From CALHVX01 sp964640725 (GTDB lineage Bacteria; Pseudomonadota; Gammaproteobacteria; Pseudomonadales; Azotimanducaceae): DNA of 64,000 bases. Below the pieces are notes generated by a model. The model was not told the origin of the DNA and did no database searches. It saw nothing but the letters and a program-made list of their open reading frames with translations. The stretch covers positions 1-64,000 of the forward strand of contig CAZXIJ010000009.1 of NCBI GenBank assembly GCA_964640725.1. The letters are read 5' to 3'. Position numbers and translations under genes: made by a program. Numbering within the stretch: position 1 is the stretch's first letter; each line of letters starts with the position of its first letter. Below are positions 28,391 to 37,871 of this stretch, one piece after another.

Positions 28391-30058
28391 CACCGCTCGC
28401 CGGGCCAGGGTCGCAGCGCTGCTGTGCCTCGGCCTGCTGCTGCCGGCTGGCGCCGCGAGCGGGGCGCCCGGCACGAAGGACACGACCAGCGCGAACCCCG
28501 GGACGGCATCCACGCAGCCGCTGCGCGGCATCGCCGATGGGCGATTAAGCCCCCGGCAGCTGCGCGCCCTGCGGCTGCGGCAGTGGTACCGGGTCGACGC
28601 GCCCGGCGTCACCGTCTTTAGCAACGGCAACCTGTCACAGCTGCGCGCCGCCAGCCTTGAGCTGGCCCGATTTCGCGCCGGGGTACTGGCCCTGCTGGGG
28701 CTGCGAGCCGCAGACCTGCCCCCCCACCCGCTGCAGATTTTCCTGCTGCGCAGCAGCACCACCCGGGCGCTGATCGGCGGCGACACGCTGCTCGGCTACA
28801 TGATGCCCGGCCTGCGCAACCACCGGATTGTGGCAACGCTGCTGGACCGCGGCCGGGTTCTGGGCAGCCGCAACATCGTGATGCTGCACGAGTACGTTCA
28901 CTTTCTGCTGCGCAGCGGATCGTCCTTCCGCTACCCGGCCTGGTACGACGAGGGGATCGCCGAGCTGCTGTCGACGGCGCAGCCGACCAAGCAAGGCCTG
29001 GCCTTCGGCGCGATCCCGCTCAACGCCGCGGCCTTGCTCTACCGGCGCACAGACCGGGCACAGCGCGCACGGCCAGAGACCGCGCCGCTTACCGTCGCCG
29101 ACCTGGTGGGCTACACGCCCGGGCCCGAGCCGGGGGTCCGGGACCTGACCCGGGGACCACAGTTTTACGGTCGGGCCTGGCAGCTGGCGCACTATCTGCT
29201 GTTCGGTCCTGAGGATCAGCGCGCCGCGCTGAGCGCCTATCTCAGGGCCTACGATGGCGGCGAGCCAGGGATCTCCGCCTTTGAACGATCGTTCAGTACA
29301 AGCACTTCAGCGGTCGACCGAGCGCTCGCTGCCTACCGGCCTCAGGACCACACCTTCGAGCTGGCGGTACCCAACATCGAGCTGCCCGGGGAGTCCACCG
29401 TGGCGCTGACCCCTTCCCAGGCCCGGCAAGCCGCCGCCGCCCTGTTAGAGGACGTTGCGCCGGCTACGGTGCTGGACTGGTTTCCGAGCGCCACGGACCT
29501 TGAGCGGACGCCAGCCACGATCGCCCTGACGGCGCGCGCCCGGGCAGCCCTGGGTAACCCAGCCACGGCCCGGCAGGACCTGAACGACGCCCTCGAGAAG
29601 CTCGGGCGGCACCACGAACTGCTGTTGGCTCGGGCCGCAATCGACCTCGCCGCCTGTCGCGGGCAAGGGACGACCGGCGGCTGCGCCGACCGGACCATGC
29701 TCGCCCAAATCGCAGCCGACGCCCGGGAGGCCTACGAGCTGGCCCCGAACCTGGCAGAGACTCAAGTTCGCTACGGCGAGGCGCTGCTGCGCGGCGCGCG
29801 TCCGGACCTGGCGACACCGCTGCTGGAGAGCGCCCGGCGGCAGATCCCGACCAGCTACACGGTGCTTCGGGAGCTGGGGGTGGCCTACCTGAATCAGGGG
29901 CAATGGAACCGCGCTGCAACGCTGCTGGAACGCGCGGCCGCCTGGTCCACGGACAACCCCGACGCCCGCGCCAGAATCGAATCGCTGCTATTGATGGCCC
30001 GGTCGCGCCAGCTGCCCAGCGCGCGCCAGAACGACACATCCGATACTGAACTTAATGA

Positions 30059-31540
30059 GTGACTAACACGATCATGACGAAAAAAGCCTCCCAGCCCCGA
30101 CCGGCGACAACCCTCGGACTGGTTCTGACGGGCCTGCTCGCCAGCGCCCCCCTGGCTGCGGCGGCCGCCCCCCCCGAAGTCTCAACCGCCCAGCTGACCT
30201 TGGCGGCGGGCTACAAAGCGCAGTTTACCTGCAGTGCAACCTTCAATGCCGGCAAGACCACCGCCATGATCGAGGCCCAGGAGCTGACCAACATCAGCGC
30301 CGATCTGCAGCCGCTGCTGAAGGTCGTCGGGCCGGCGCAGATCGACCGGGAACAGGCGCTGGTGAGCGTGCGCTACCACGACGCCCTGCCGCCGCGCCTG
30401 GCGGCCTGGCGCGAACACCTGGGCTGTGCAAGCCTCCCGCCAGGCGCCACCGTCGACGATGTCGAGACACTGCCCAGACTGCGCTTTCGCCGGGCGCTGC
30501 CTGACCAGGCCGAACTGCCGTGGCCGGCCGGAGACGCGCTGCCAACGCTCAGCGAGCGCCAGCTGCAGCTCGGCACCCGGCTCGCAGACCCGGTGACCGA
30601 TGCCTTCGATGGCGCCTTCGGCGGCGTCACCTCCGCGGTGCTCATCGTCAAGGACGGCGCGATCCTGGCGGAGCGCTACCTTCCCGGCTACACGCTCGAC
30701 ACCTCGCAGCGCACCTGGTCCGTGGCCAAGAGCCTGGCCGCGACGGTCATCGGTGCGGCAGTGCACAAAGGCATCCTGAAGGTCTCAGACCCGTCCAGCA
30801 TCGACGCCTGGGACCGGCGCGGCGATCCCCGGGCGGACATCACCATCGAGCACCTGCTGCACATGAACAGCGGGCTGGACAGCGACGTCCGGGGCAGCAA
30901 CACCCCCGAGGTGTACTTCGGCGGTGGCCTGGTCTCCCAGGAAGTTCCCCGGCGCCGGCTGATCGCGCCTCCGGGCACGCTCTGGCAGTACGCCAACAAC
31001 GACACGATGCTGGTCATGCTGGCGCTGCGGGAACGGCTGCGCAGTCGCCAGCGCTATCTGAAGTTTCCCTTTGAGGCCCTACTGCACCCGGTCGGCATGC
31101 ATCGCACGCGACCCGAGACCGACTGGGACGGCAACTTCATCATGAGCTCTCAGGTCTGGACCACGGCTCGGGACCTGGCGCGGCTCGGCCTGCTGTATTT
31201 GAACGACGGCGTCTGGAACGGCAAGCGCCTGCTGCCGAAGGGCTGGGCAGAGTACGTCCGCCGGCCGGCCACCACTCAGCCGACCCCACGCCTCCAGGCC
31301 GCGCCGGGCACCCCGGGTCTTGGCTACGGCGCGCAGTTCTGGCGACTGGAAGACTTTGAGGGCATCCCCGCCGACGCCCACGCCGCCATCGGCAATCGCG
31401 GGCAGTGGATCCTGCTGCAACCGAGCGAAGGGCTGCTGATCGTCCGCCGTGGCTACGACTACGCCGACAACCGGTTCGACGGGCCGGGCTTTCTGGCGAC
31501 GGTGCGCAAAACCCTCGGCGCGGGCAGCGCGGCAAATTGA
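30059..31540 (+). CDS. Exported serine hydrolase (beta-lactamase fold)
   Basis: A 493-aa protein with signal peptide. From a GTG at 30059 the sequence opens MTNTIMTKKAS; the in-frame ATG at 30074 (MTKKAS) gives a more typical signal sequence. A family-specific N-terminal part of about 180 residues precedes the catalytic domain: SVAK (S221, K224), YANND near residue 312 as the second motif, and GNRGQWILL near 445 replacing the KTG box. The fold is shared by class C beta-lactamases, DD-peptidases and esterases; the substrate is not known. It is coupled to the putative peptidase. Confidence 0.82.
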   Translation: MTNTIMTKKASQPRPATTLGLVLTGLLASAPLAAAAAPPEVSTAQLTLAAGYKAQFTCSATFNAGKTTAMIEAQELTNISADLQPLLKVVGPAQIDREQALVSVRYHDALPPRLAAWREHLGCASLPPGATVDDVETLPRLRFRRALPDQAELPWPAGDALPTLSERQLQLGTRLADPVTDAFDGAFGGVTSAVLIVKDGAILAERYLPGYTLDTSQRTWSVAKSLAATVIGAAVHKGILKVSDPSSIDAWDRRGDPRADITIEHLLHMNSGLDSDVRGSNTPEVYFGGGLVSQEVPRRRLIAPPGTLWQYANNDTMLVMLALRERLRSRQRYLKFPFEALLHPVGMHRTRPETDWDGNFIMSSQVWTTARDLARLGLLYLNDGVWNGKRLLPKGWAEYVRRPATTQPTPRLQAAPGTPGLGYGAQFWRLEDFEGIPADAHAAIGNRGQWILLQPSEGLLIVRRGYDYADNRFDGPGFLATVRKTLGAGSAAN

Positions 31541-31569
31541 CAGGCCGGCACTGAACCCGGAGACTCGCC

Positions 31570-31731
31570 CGCGATGGTGCTGCCGTAACAGGCAGCCAAG
31601 AGGGAACGCGGTGCAAATCCGCGGCTGAACCCGCAACTGTCAACCGCGAGCGAACGGCCAAGCAGCCACTGGAGCAATCCGGGAAGGCGGCCGCCAGCAA
31701 CGACCGGTGAGCCAGGAGACCTGCCATCACG
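31570..31731 (+). promoter_or_regulatory. Cobalamin (adenosylcobalamin-type) riboswitch
   Basis: The leader contains the B12-box core AAGAGGGAA, then GGTGCAAATCC, then GCTGAACCCGCAACTGT, and later the conserved 3' part AGCCAGGAGACCTGCC. Outer segments GCGATGG and CCATCAC pair to close the element. It precedes btuB by about 170 nt, so B12 should repress the importer operon. A terminator-like hairpin follows at 31771. Confidence 0.95.
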
Positions 31732-31770
31732 TCGTTCGTCCGGAGGCCGGGATCTGTTTCCTGCGGGCAG

Positions 31771-31798
31771 AAAGGCGCGAACATCGCGCTCTTTCTTG
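31771..31798 (+). terminator. Candidate riboswitch expression-platform terminator
   Basis: AAAGGCGCGA and TCGCGCTCTTT form a stem around ACA, followed by TCTTG. It lies 40 nt after the aptamer and before btuB, so it could be the transcription terminator controlled by B12 binding. The T-run is broken, and an alternative antiterminator pairing was not worked out. Confidence 0.5.
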
Positions 31799-31901
31799 TG
31801 TAACGACAGCCATCGGGCAGGCCGCCTGCATCATTTGATGAGGCCAGCATCAGTCGTTACATCGATACCCCAGGGGCGGCGGGGTGTCGCGGGAGCTCAC
31901 C

Positions 31902-33746
31902 ATGCGTTACCCCTTGCTCTTTGCCGCCAGTGCCGCGCTGTGCGGCCTGACCATATCCGCTGCCACCCGCGCAGCAACCACCGAAACCGCCGAGCCTGTG
32001 GACGAGATCATCGTCCTGGCATCGCGGCTGCAGCAAACAGCCGCAGAGACCGGCACGAGCATCAGCGTGCTCGAGCGCGAAGACCTGGAACTCCTGGGTT
32101 TCTCCTTCGCCGTGGACGCGATCGCGTCCCTGCCTGGCGTCACGGTGAACCAGAACGGCGCCTTTGGCGGCGTGGCGTCCGTGCGCATTCGGGGGGCTTC
32201 GAGCGCCCAGACCCTGACGCTGATCAACGGCGTGCCGGTCAACGATGCGAGCGCGCCCGGGGGCGGCTTTGATTTCGCGCGGCTGGACACCGCCAACATC
32301 GAGCGCATCGAGATTCTGCGCGGCCCGCAGTCGACGCTGTGGGGCACGGATGCGATCGGCGGCGTGGTGTCGATCACCACGCGGCAACCGGAGCCGGGCC
32401 TTGCGGGCAACCTGTTCCTCGAAGGCGGATCCTTTGACACGCTGCGCGGCGGCGCGTCGATCGGCGGAGCCAACGATACAGGCGAGTTCCGGCTCGCCGC
32501 GACCCGCCAGGACACAGACGGCATCTCGAAAGCGGACGAAGACAACGGCAACCGGGAAGAAGATGGCTTTGAATCAGACACCTACACCCTGCGGCTGGGA
32601 CTGAACCTGCCCGCAGAGGCGAAGCTGACCGCCGACGTGCTGTGGACTGAGGCCGATAACGAGTTCGACAGCTTCAGCTTTGGCGCCCAGGGCAGCGTTG
32701 CCGACGGCGACGAGCTGAGCAACACGCAGGAGCTGACCGGCAACCTGTCTCTGAGCCTGCCGCTGCTCGACGGGCGTCTGAACAACCTGTTGCTGGTGGG
32801 CTACAGCGACATCGAGCGCGAAAACTTTACCAACGGCGTCTCTGCCTTCTCGTCCGGCGGCGAGCGGCAGCTGTACCGCTATCAGGGCAACCTCGCGCTG
32901 GATCGCACGCACAGCTTCGCCTTCGGCGTCGAGCGCGAGGAGACCGAGCGCGCCGATCAGGACACCACCATCGACGGCGCCTTCCTGCTGTATGAGTTTT
33001 CGCCCGGCGACGCGTTGACCCTGACCGCGGGAGTGCGCCGGGACGATCACGACGAGTTTGGCGCCGAGACCACGGCGCGGCTGGCCGTGGCCTACGCGCT
33101 CAATGACGCCGTCGTGCTGCGCGGCAGCTGGGGCGAAGGCTTCAAAGCCCCCACGCTGTTCCAGACCACGTTCTTTTGCTGCGGCGCGGTCGCGCCCAAC
33201 CCGAACCTGGTGCCAGAGACCTCTGAGTCCTTTGATCTGGGCATCGACTGGCGCGGCGACCGAGCCAGCATCAGCGCGACCCTGTTCCGGCAGGACACTG
33301 AGGACCTGATCGACTTCTCTTTTGTAGCCGGCGGCTACGAGAACATCGCTGAAGTCGAATCCACGGGCGCCGAGCTCGCCATGGAATACCGGCTGACCAA
33401 CGCGCTGACCGCGTCCCTGAATTACACCTGGCTGGATTCAGAGGACGGCAATGGCGAACCCCTGGCCCGCCTGCCCGAGCACGTGGCGGACCTGACCCTG
33501 GCTCTGGCGCCCAGCGATCGCTGGTCTGCCGCCATGCTGGTGCGCTACAACGGCCGCGAGGACGACACTGACGGCACCGAACTCGACAGCTGGACGCGCG
33601 TCGACCTGACCGGGCGCTATCAGCTGACCCAGACTGTAGAACTGTATGGCCGCATCGAGAATCTGTTCGATGCGGACTACCAGCAGATCCTCGGCTTCGG
33701 CACGCCGGACCGGTCCGCGACCGTCGGCGTGCGCTACCGCTTCTAG
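31902..33746 (+). CDS. btuB: TonB-dependent vitamin B12 receptor BtuB
   Basis: A 614-aa outer-membrane barrel. A signal peptide (about 1-25) precedes a TonB-box-like DEIIVLASR near residues 33-41. The plug (about 45-150) has SLPGVTVNQNG, VRIRGASSAQTLTLINGVP and IERIEILRGPQSTLWGTDAIGGVV. The barrel ends with a C-terminal phenylalanine (VGVRYRF). The ATG at 31902 follows GGGAG by 7 nt; an in-frame GTG 18 nt upstream is less likely. Its leader is the cobalamin riboswitch, which makes B12 the substrate rather than another siderophore-like ligand. Confidence 0.93.
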   Translation: MRYPLLFAASAALCGLTISAATRAATTETAEPVDEIIVLASRLQQTAAETGTSISVLEREDLELLGFSFAVDAIASLPGVTVNQNGAFGGVASVRIRGASSAQTLTLINGVPVNDASAPGGGFDFARLDTANIERIEILRGPQSTLWGTDAIGGVVSITTRQPEPGLAGNLFLEGGSFDTLRGGASIGGANDTGEFRLAATRQDTDGISKADEDNGNREEDGFESDTYTLRLGLNLPAEAKLTADVLWTEADNEFDSFSFGAQGSVADGDELSNTQELTGNLSLSLPLLDGRLNNLLLVGYSDIERENFTNGVSAFSSGGERQLYRYQGNLALDRTHSFAFGVEREETERADQDTTIDGAFLLYEFSPGDALTLTAGVRRDDHDEFGAETTARLAVAYALNDAVVLRGSWGEGFKAPTLFQTTFFCCGAVAPNPNLVPETSESFDLGIDWRGDRASISATLFRQDTEDLIDFSFVAGGYENIAEVESTGAELAMEYRLTNALTASLNYTWLDSEDGNGEPLARLPEHVADLTLALAPSDRWSAAMLVRYNGREDDTDGTELDSWTRVDLTGRYQLTQTVELYGRIENLFDADYQQILGFGTPDRSATVGVRYRF

Positions 33747-33752
33747 CATCTG

Positions 33753-34601
33753 GTGACCATCGGACGCAGCATCGCGGCCCTGCTGACCGGCCTGTGCCTG
33801 GCCGGCTGCGGGCCGGGTGCCGCGCCGCCGATCGAAGTCCCAGCCACCCCGCTGCGCGTGGTCAGCCTGGACTACTGTGCTGACCAGTACGTGCTGAAGT
33901 TTGTGCCGAAAGCTCGGATTGCCGGTATCTCGCCGGACGCGCACCGCGCGTTCTCCTACATGCGCGATGCAGCCGTAGGCTTGCCGCAGGTGCGCTCCCG
34001 GGCCGAAGACGTACTGCTCGCAGCGCCGGATCTGGTTGTCCGCTCTTACGGAGGCGGGCCCAATGCCTCGGCGTTCTTCGAGCGCGCCGGCGTGCCGGTG
34101 CTGCAGATCGGCAGCGCGAACTCTTTGCCGGAAGTGCTGAGTCTGGTGCAGGACACGGCGGCGCAGCTTGGCGCCGCGACCGCCGGCGCGCAACTCGTGC
34201 AGGGCCTGCAGGCGCGCCTTGACCGGCTCACTCAAACCAAAAACACCGATCCATCAGCGCCGCGCGTGCTCTACATGACACCCGGCGGCGTCACGAGCGG
34301 TCCCGGCTCCCTGGTGCATGAGCTGATTGTGAGCGCCGGGCTGCGCAACTACAGCGAGCGTCGGGGCTGGCAACCGCTACCGCTCGAGCGCCTCGCCTTT
34401 GATGCGCCGGAGCGCGTCGCCGCCGGTTTTTTTCAGGCGCAATCCGATCATCGCGGCGACTGGAGCGCCACGCGCCACCCGATTGCCCAGCGACAGCTGA
34501 GGGACCAGCCGGTGGTTGAGCTACCGGGTGCCTGGACCGCCTGCGGCGCCTGGTTCCTGCTGGATGCCGTCGAGGCGCTGGCACAGCAGCGCGCGCTCTG
34601 A
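33753..34601 (+). CDS. btuF: Vitamin B12-binding lipoprotein BtuF-like
   Basis: A 282-aa type III substrate-binding protein. The start is GTG, 6 nt after btuB. The signal ends in a lipobox LAGC (C19), so this copy is probably a lipoprotein. The typical fold signs are RVVSLDYCADQYVLKF, GISPDAH, EDVLLAAPDLVV and PVLQIGSANS. Its stop overlaps the btuC start by 1 nt. B12 specificity is inferred from the operon. Confidence 0.9.
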   Translation: MTIGRSIAALLTGLCLAGCGPGAAPPIEVPATPLRVVSLDYCADQYVLKFVPKARIAGISPDAHRAFSYMRDAAVGLPQVRSRAEDVLLAAPDLVVRSYGGGPNASAFFERAGVPVLQIGSANSLPEVLSLVQDTAAQLGAATAGAQLVQGLQARLDRLTQTKNTDPSAPRVLYMTPGGVTSGPGSLVHELIVSAGLRNYSERRGWQPLPLERLAFDAPERVAAGFFQAQSDHRGDWSATRHPIAQRQLRDQPVVELPGAWTACGAWFLLDAVEALAQQRAL

Positions 34602-35593
34602 TGGATCGCTCGCGCCCGTTGCTCATCGGCCTGTCGGCACTCACCGCGCTGGGGGTCGGTTGTGCTTGTTTGCTTGGCACCACACCCATGTCTGCCGGCG
34701 ACGTGCTGGCTGCATTAACGGGTACCGGTGCCGCCGGCAACCAGGTGGTCATCTGGCAGATCCGCTTGCCGCGCGCCCTGGCGGCCTTCGCGGTCGGGGC
34801 CGCGCTCGGCGCCAGCGGCGCGGCGCTGCAGGGGCTGCTGCGCAACCCGCTGGCCGAGCCGGGCGTGCTGGGCGTATCCGCCATGGCAGCGCTCGGCGCG
34901 ACGCTTGTTCTGTTTTCCGGCGCAGCGCTGGCGCCCGCCTGGGCCGTGCCCGTCGCCGCCACCGTGGGTGCACTTGTTGCCACGGCGCTGCTGACCGCTG
35001 CTGCCGTTCGCACTCGCTCAACGGTCACGCTGATCCTGGTCGGTGTCGGCCTGTCGAGCTTTGCCGCCGCCGCCATGAGCCTGCTCATGAACCTGGCGCC
35101 GCACCCGTTCTCCCTGGCGGATATGATCAACTGGATGCTCGGCACCGTTGCCAACCGCAGCTTTGCAGACCTGGCGTTGTGCCTGCCGCTCATGCTGGCA
35201 GGGCTCCTCGTGCTCTACGCCAGCCGCCGGGGCTTATCGGCTCTGACCCTGGGCGACGAAGCCGCCGCCGGGATCGGCCTGAACCTGCGCCGCCAGCGTC
35301 AGCTGGTCATCCTGGGCGCGGGGCTCGCGACCGGCAGCGCGGTTGCGCTGGCCGGTGCCGTCGGCTTTGTCGGCATCGTCGCGCCGCACCTGGTGCGGCC
35401 CTGGGTGCGCTACGACCCGGCACGAACGCTGGTGCCGTCGGCGCTGCTCGGCGGGGTTATCCTGGTTTGCGCCGACATCGCGCTGCGTCTGATCCCCACT
35501 CCGAACGAGCTGATGCTGGGCGTGGTGGCTGCTCTGATCGGCGCGCCCTGCTTCGTCTGGATCGCCATGCAACGGCGCGCCCTGCATGACTGA
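34601..35593 (+). CDS. btuC: Vitamin B12 ABC transporter permease
   Basis: A 330-aa FecCD/BtuC-type inner-membrane permease with about ten hydrophobic segments. Family motifs are IRLPRALAAFAVGAALGASGAALQGLLRNPLAEPGVLGVS (54-93), the coupling region LTLGDEAAAGIGLNLRR (near 217) and GFVGIVAPHLVR (near 256), plus the C-terminal LIPTPNELMLGVVAALIGAPCFVWI. It overlaps btuF by 1 nt and btuD by 8 nt. Confidence 0.93.
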   Translation: MDRSRPLLIGLSALTALGVGCACLLGTTPMSAGDVLAALTGTGAAGNQVVIWQIRLPRALAAFAVGAALGASGAALQGLLRNPLAEPGVLGVSAMAALGATLVLFSGAALAPAWAVPVAATVGALVATALLTAAAVRTRSTVTLILVGVGLSSFAAAAMSLLMNLAPHPFSLADMINWMLGTVANRSFADLALCLPLMLAGLLVLYASRRGLSALTLGDEAAAGIGLNLRRQRQLVILGAGLATGSAVALAGAVGFVGIVAPHLVRPWVRYDPARTLVPSALLGGVILVCADIALRLIPTPNELMLGVVAALIGAPCFVWIAMQRRALHD

Positions 35594-36347
35594 GCTGGTG
35601 ATCACCCAGGCGACGGTTCGAGCCGGCGACGCAGCGCTGGTGCGCGACGCATCCTTCCGGTTTAGCGGCGGCGAGCTGGTGGTGCTCCTGGGCCCGAACG
35701 GCGCCGGCAAAACCACCCTGCTGCGCGCTGCCCTGGGGCTGACTGCTCTGACCCAAGGCAGCGCCACCCTCGATGGCGTCGCCACGCAAACGTTGCCGGC
35801 CGCGGCACGGGCGCGCGCCGTTGCCTATCTGCCGCAGCAGCGGCCGTTGGCCTGGCCGGCACCGGTACGCGACGTCATCGCGCTGGGTCGCTACGCCCAC
35901 GGCGCCGCCGTGGGCCGGCTCGGGGCGCTGGACACGAAGGCGGTCGATGAGGCCCTCGCCGCCTGCGACCTGGCGCCCTTCGCGCAGCGCGCAACGGACC
36001 AGCTTTCCGGCGGCGAACAGGCTCGGGTGCATTTTGCCCGCGCCCTGGCCGCGCAAACTCCGCTGTTAATCGCCGATGAGCCCGTCGCAGCGCTCGATCC
36101 CTATCACCAGCTTCGAGTCATGAACCTGATTCGGGACTACGTACAGGCCGGCGGCGGCGCGCTGGTGGTGCTGCACGACATCGCTCTGGCCGCGCGCTTT
36201 GCCGATCGGCTGCTGTGGATGCGGCAAGGCGAGATCAAAGCGAGCGGCACGGTGGCAGAAACACTGACCGAAGACCGCCTCGCTGAGATCTATCGGGTCA
36301 CCGCTCGAGTGCGCGGTACCGAGATCGATATCCTGGACGCGCTGTGA
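35586..36347 (+). CDS. btuD: Vitamin B12 ABC transporter ATP-binding protein
   Basis: A 253-aa ATPase with Walker A GPNGAGKTTLLR (36-47), Q-loop near residue 85 (LPQQRP), signature LSGGEQARVHFA (near 140) and Walker B LLIADEPVAALD (near 160), ending with H-loop VLHDIALA. It drives BtuC. The stop overlaps cobQ by 4 nt (GTGA). Confidence 0.93.
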   Translation: MTELVITQATVRAGDAALVRDASFRFSGGELVVLLGPNGAGKTTLLRAALGLTALTQGSATLDGVATQTLPAAARARAVAYLPQQRPLAWPAPVRDVIALGRYAHGAAVGRLGALDTKAVDEALAACDLAPFAQRATDQLSGGEQARVHFARALAAQTPLLIADEPVAALDPYHQLRVMNLIRDYVQAGGGALVVLHDIALAARFADRLLWMRQGEIKASGTVAETLTEDRLAEIYRVTARVRGTEIDILDAL

Positions 36348-37852
36348 GCTGCGGCCGCGCGATCATGCTGCAGGGCACGGGCTCCGATGTCGGCAAGTCC
36401 GTCCTCACCGCAGCCCTGTGCCGCATTGCCCGGCGACGCGGCCTGAGCGTCGCACCGTTCAAACCGCAAAACATGTCGAACAACGCGGCCGCCTGCCCCG
36501 ACGGCGGCGAGATTGGGCGCGCACAGGCCCTGCAGGCTCAGGCCGCTGGCATCCCGCCGCGCACAGACTTCAACCCGGTGCTCCTAAAGCCGCAAAGCGA
36601 CCAGCACGCGCAGGTCGTGGTGCACGGCAAAGCGCAGGAAACCGCAGCGGCCTCTGACTACTTTCGGGATCGCGGCGCTTTGCTCGAGCCGGTGCTGGAG
36701 AGCTTCGAGCGCCTGACGGCAGAGTTCGACCTGGTCATCGTGGAGGGCGCCGGCAGCCCCGCAGAAATCAACCTGCGCGATGGCGACATTGCCAACATGG
36801 GCTTTGCGTTGGCCGCCGGCGTGCCCGTCGTGCTGATCGGCGACATCGAGAAAGGCGGCGTCATCGCGAGCCTGGTGGGCACTCAAACGGTGCTCGAACC
36901 GGAGGACGCGGCCATGATCTCCGGATTCATCGTCAACAAGTTCCGGGGCGACCCCCGCCTGTTCGACAACGGCGTCGCTGCGATCGAGCAACGCACCGGC
37001 TGGCCTTGCTACGGCGTTATCCCATGGTTGCCGGCGGCTGCCCGCCTGCCCGCCGAGGATGCCGTGCCGGCAAATTCGCCCACACCGGGCGTAAGGGCGA
37101 GGCTGGTCATCGCGGCGCCCATGCTGTCGCGTATGGCGAACTTTGACGATGCCGATCCGCTTCGCCAGGACCCGGCCGTGGACTTTCGCTGGGTACCGCC
37201 GGGACAGTCGCTGCCCCGGGACACCGACGTGGTCATCCTGTTCGGTACCAAATCGACCCTCGGGGATCTGGCGTTCCTGCGGGCCCAGGGCTGGGACCAC
37301 GACCTGATTGCCCACGTGCGCAGCGGCGGTCGAGTGCTCGGTCTGTGCGGGGGCTACCAGATGCTGGGCCAGCACATCGCAGATCCTGAGGGGCTGGATG
37401 GCAATCCGGGAAGCGCTGCCGGACTGGGCCTGCTGGATGTGTCGACCACCATGCGCAGCGGCAAGGCAGTCCGGTCAACGGCCGGACACTGCGCGCTGAC
37501 GGGTTGCCCCGCAACCGGCTACGAAATCCACACAGGCGAAACCGTCGGTCCTGACTGCGCCAGGCCCATGCTGCATCTCGAAAATCGCGGGGAAGGCGCG
37601 ACCGGCCGGGAGGGCAAGGTTGAGGGCTGCTACCTGCACGGCCTGTTCGCCAGTGACGGCTATCGCGCCCAATGGCTCACGCGCATGGGTGCCGACGTCG
37701 CGCAGCGATGGAGCTATGCCGAAGCCGTAGAGGCAGCACTGGACCAGCTCGCCTCTCATGTGCAGCAGAACATCGACGTGGAATCGCTGCTCGCAACGGC
37801 GAAGCGGCCGGTCCGGCGGAGGCTGACCCAAAGCGACACGCCAAACAGCTAG
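36344..37852 (+). CDS. cobQ: Cobyric acid synthase
   Basis: A 502-aa enzyme that amidates adenosyl-cobyrinate a,c-diamide side chains with glutamine. The N-terminal ATP domain has GTGSDVGKSVLTAALCR (11-27) and PFKPQNMSNNAA. The C-terminal class I glutaminase domain has GLCGGYQMLG (nucleophile C335) and YLHGLF with histidine. Start GTG, coupled to btuD. No other corrinoid synthesis gene is in the window, so the enzyme may serve a pathway encoded elsewhere or partly amidated imported corrinoids. Confidence 0.93.
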   Translation: MSCGRAIMLQGTGSDVGKSVLTAALCRIARRRGLSVAPFKPQNMSNNAAACPDGGEIGRAQALQAQAAGIPPRTDFNPVLLKPQSDQHAQVVVHGKAQETAAASDYFRDRGALLEPVLESFERLTAEFDLVIVEGAGSPAEINLRDGDIANMGFALAAGVPVVLIGDIEKGGVIASLVGTQTVLEPEDAAMISGFIVNKFRGDPRLFDNGVAAIEQRTGWPCYGVIPWLPAAARLPAEDAVPANSPTPGVRARLVIAAPMLSRMANFDDADPLRQDPAVDFRWVPPGQSLPRDTDVVILFGTKSTLGDLAFLRAQGWDHDLIAHVRSGGRVLGLCGGYQMLGQHIADPEGLDGNPGSAAGLGLLDVSTTMRSGKAVRSTAGHCALTGCPATGYEIHTGETVGPDCARPMLHLENRGEGATGREGKVEGCYLHGLFASDGYRAQWLTRMGADVAQRWSYAEAVEAALDQLASHVQQNIDVESLLATAKRPVRRRLTQSDTPNS

Positions 37853-37871
37853 AGCAATCGGGATTCCAACC

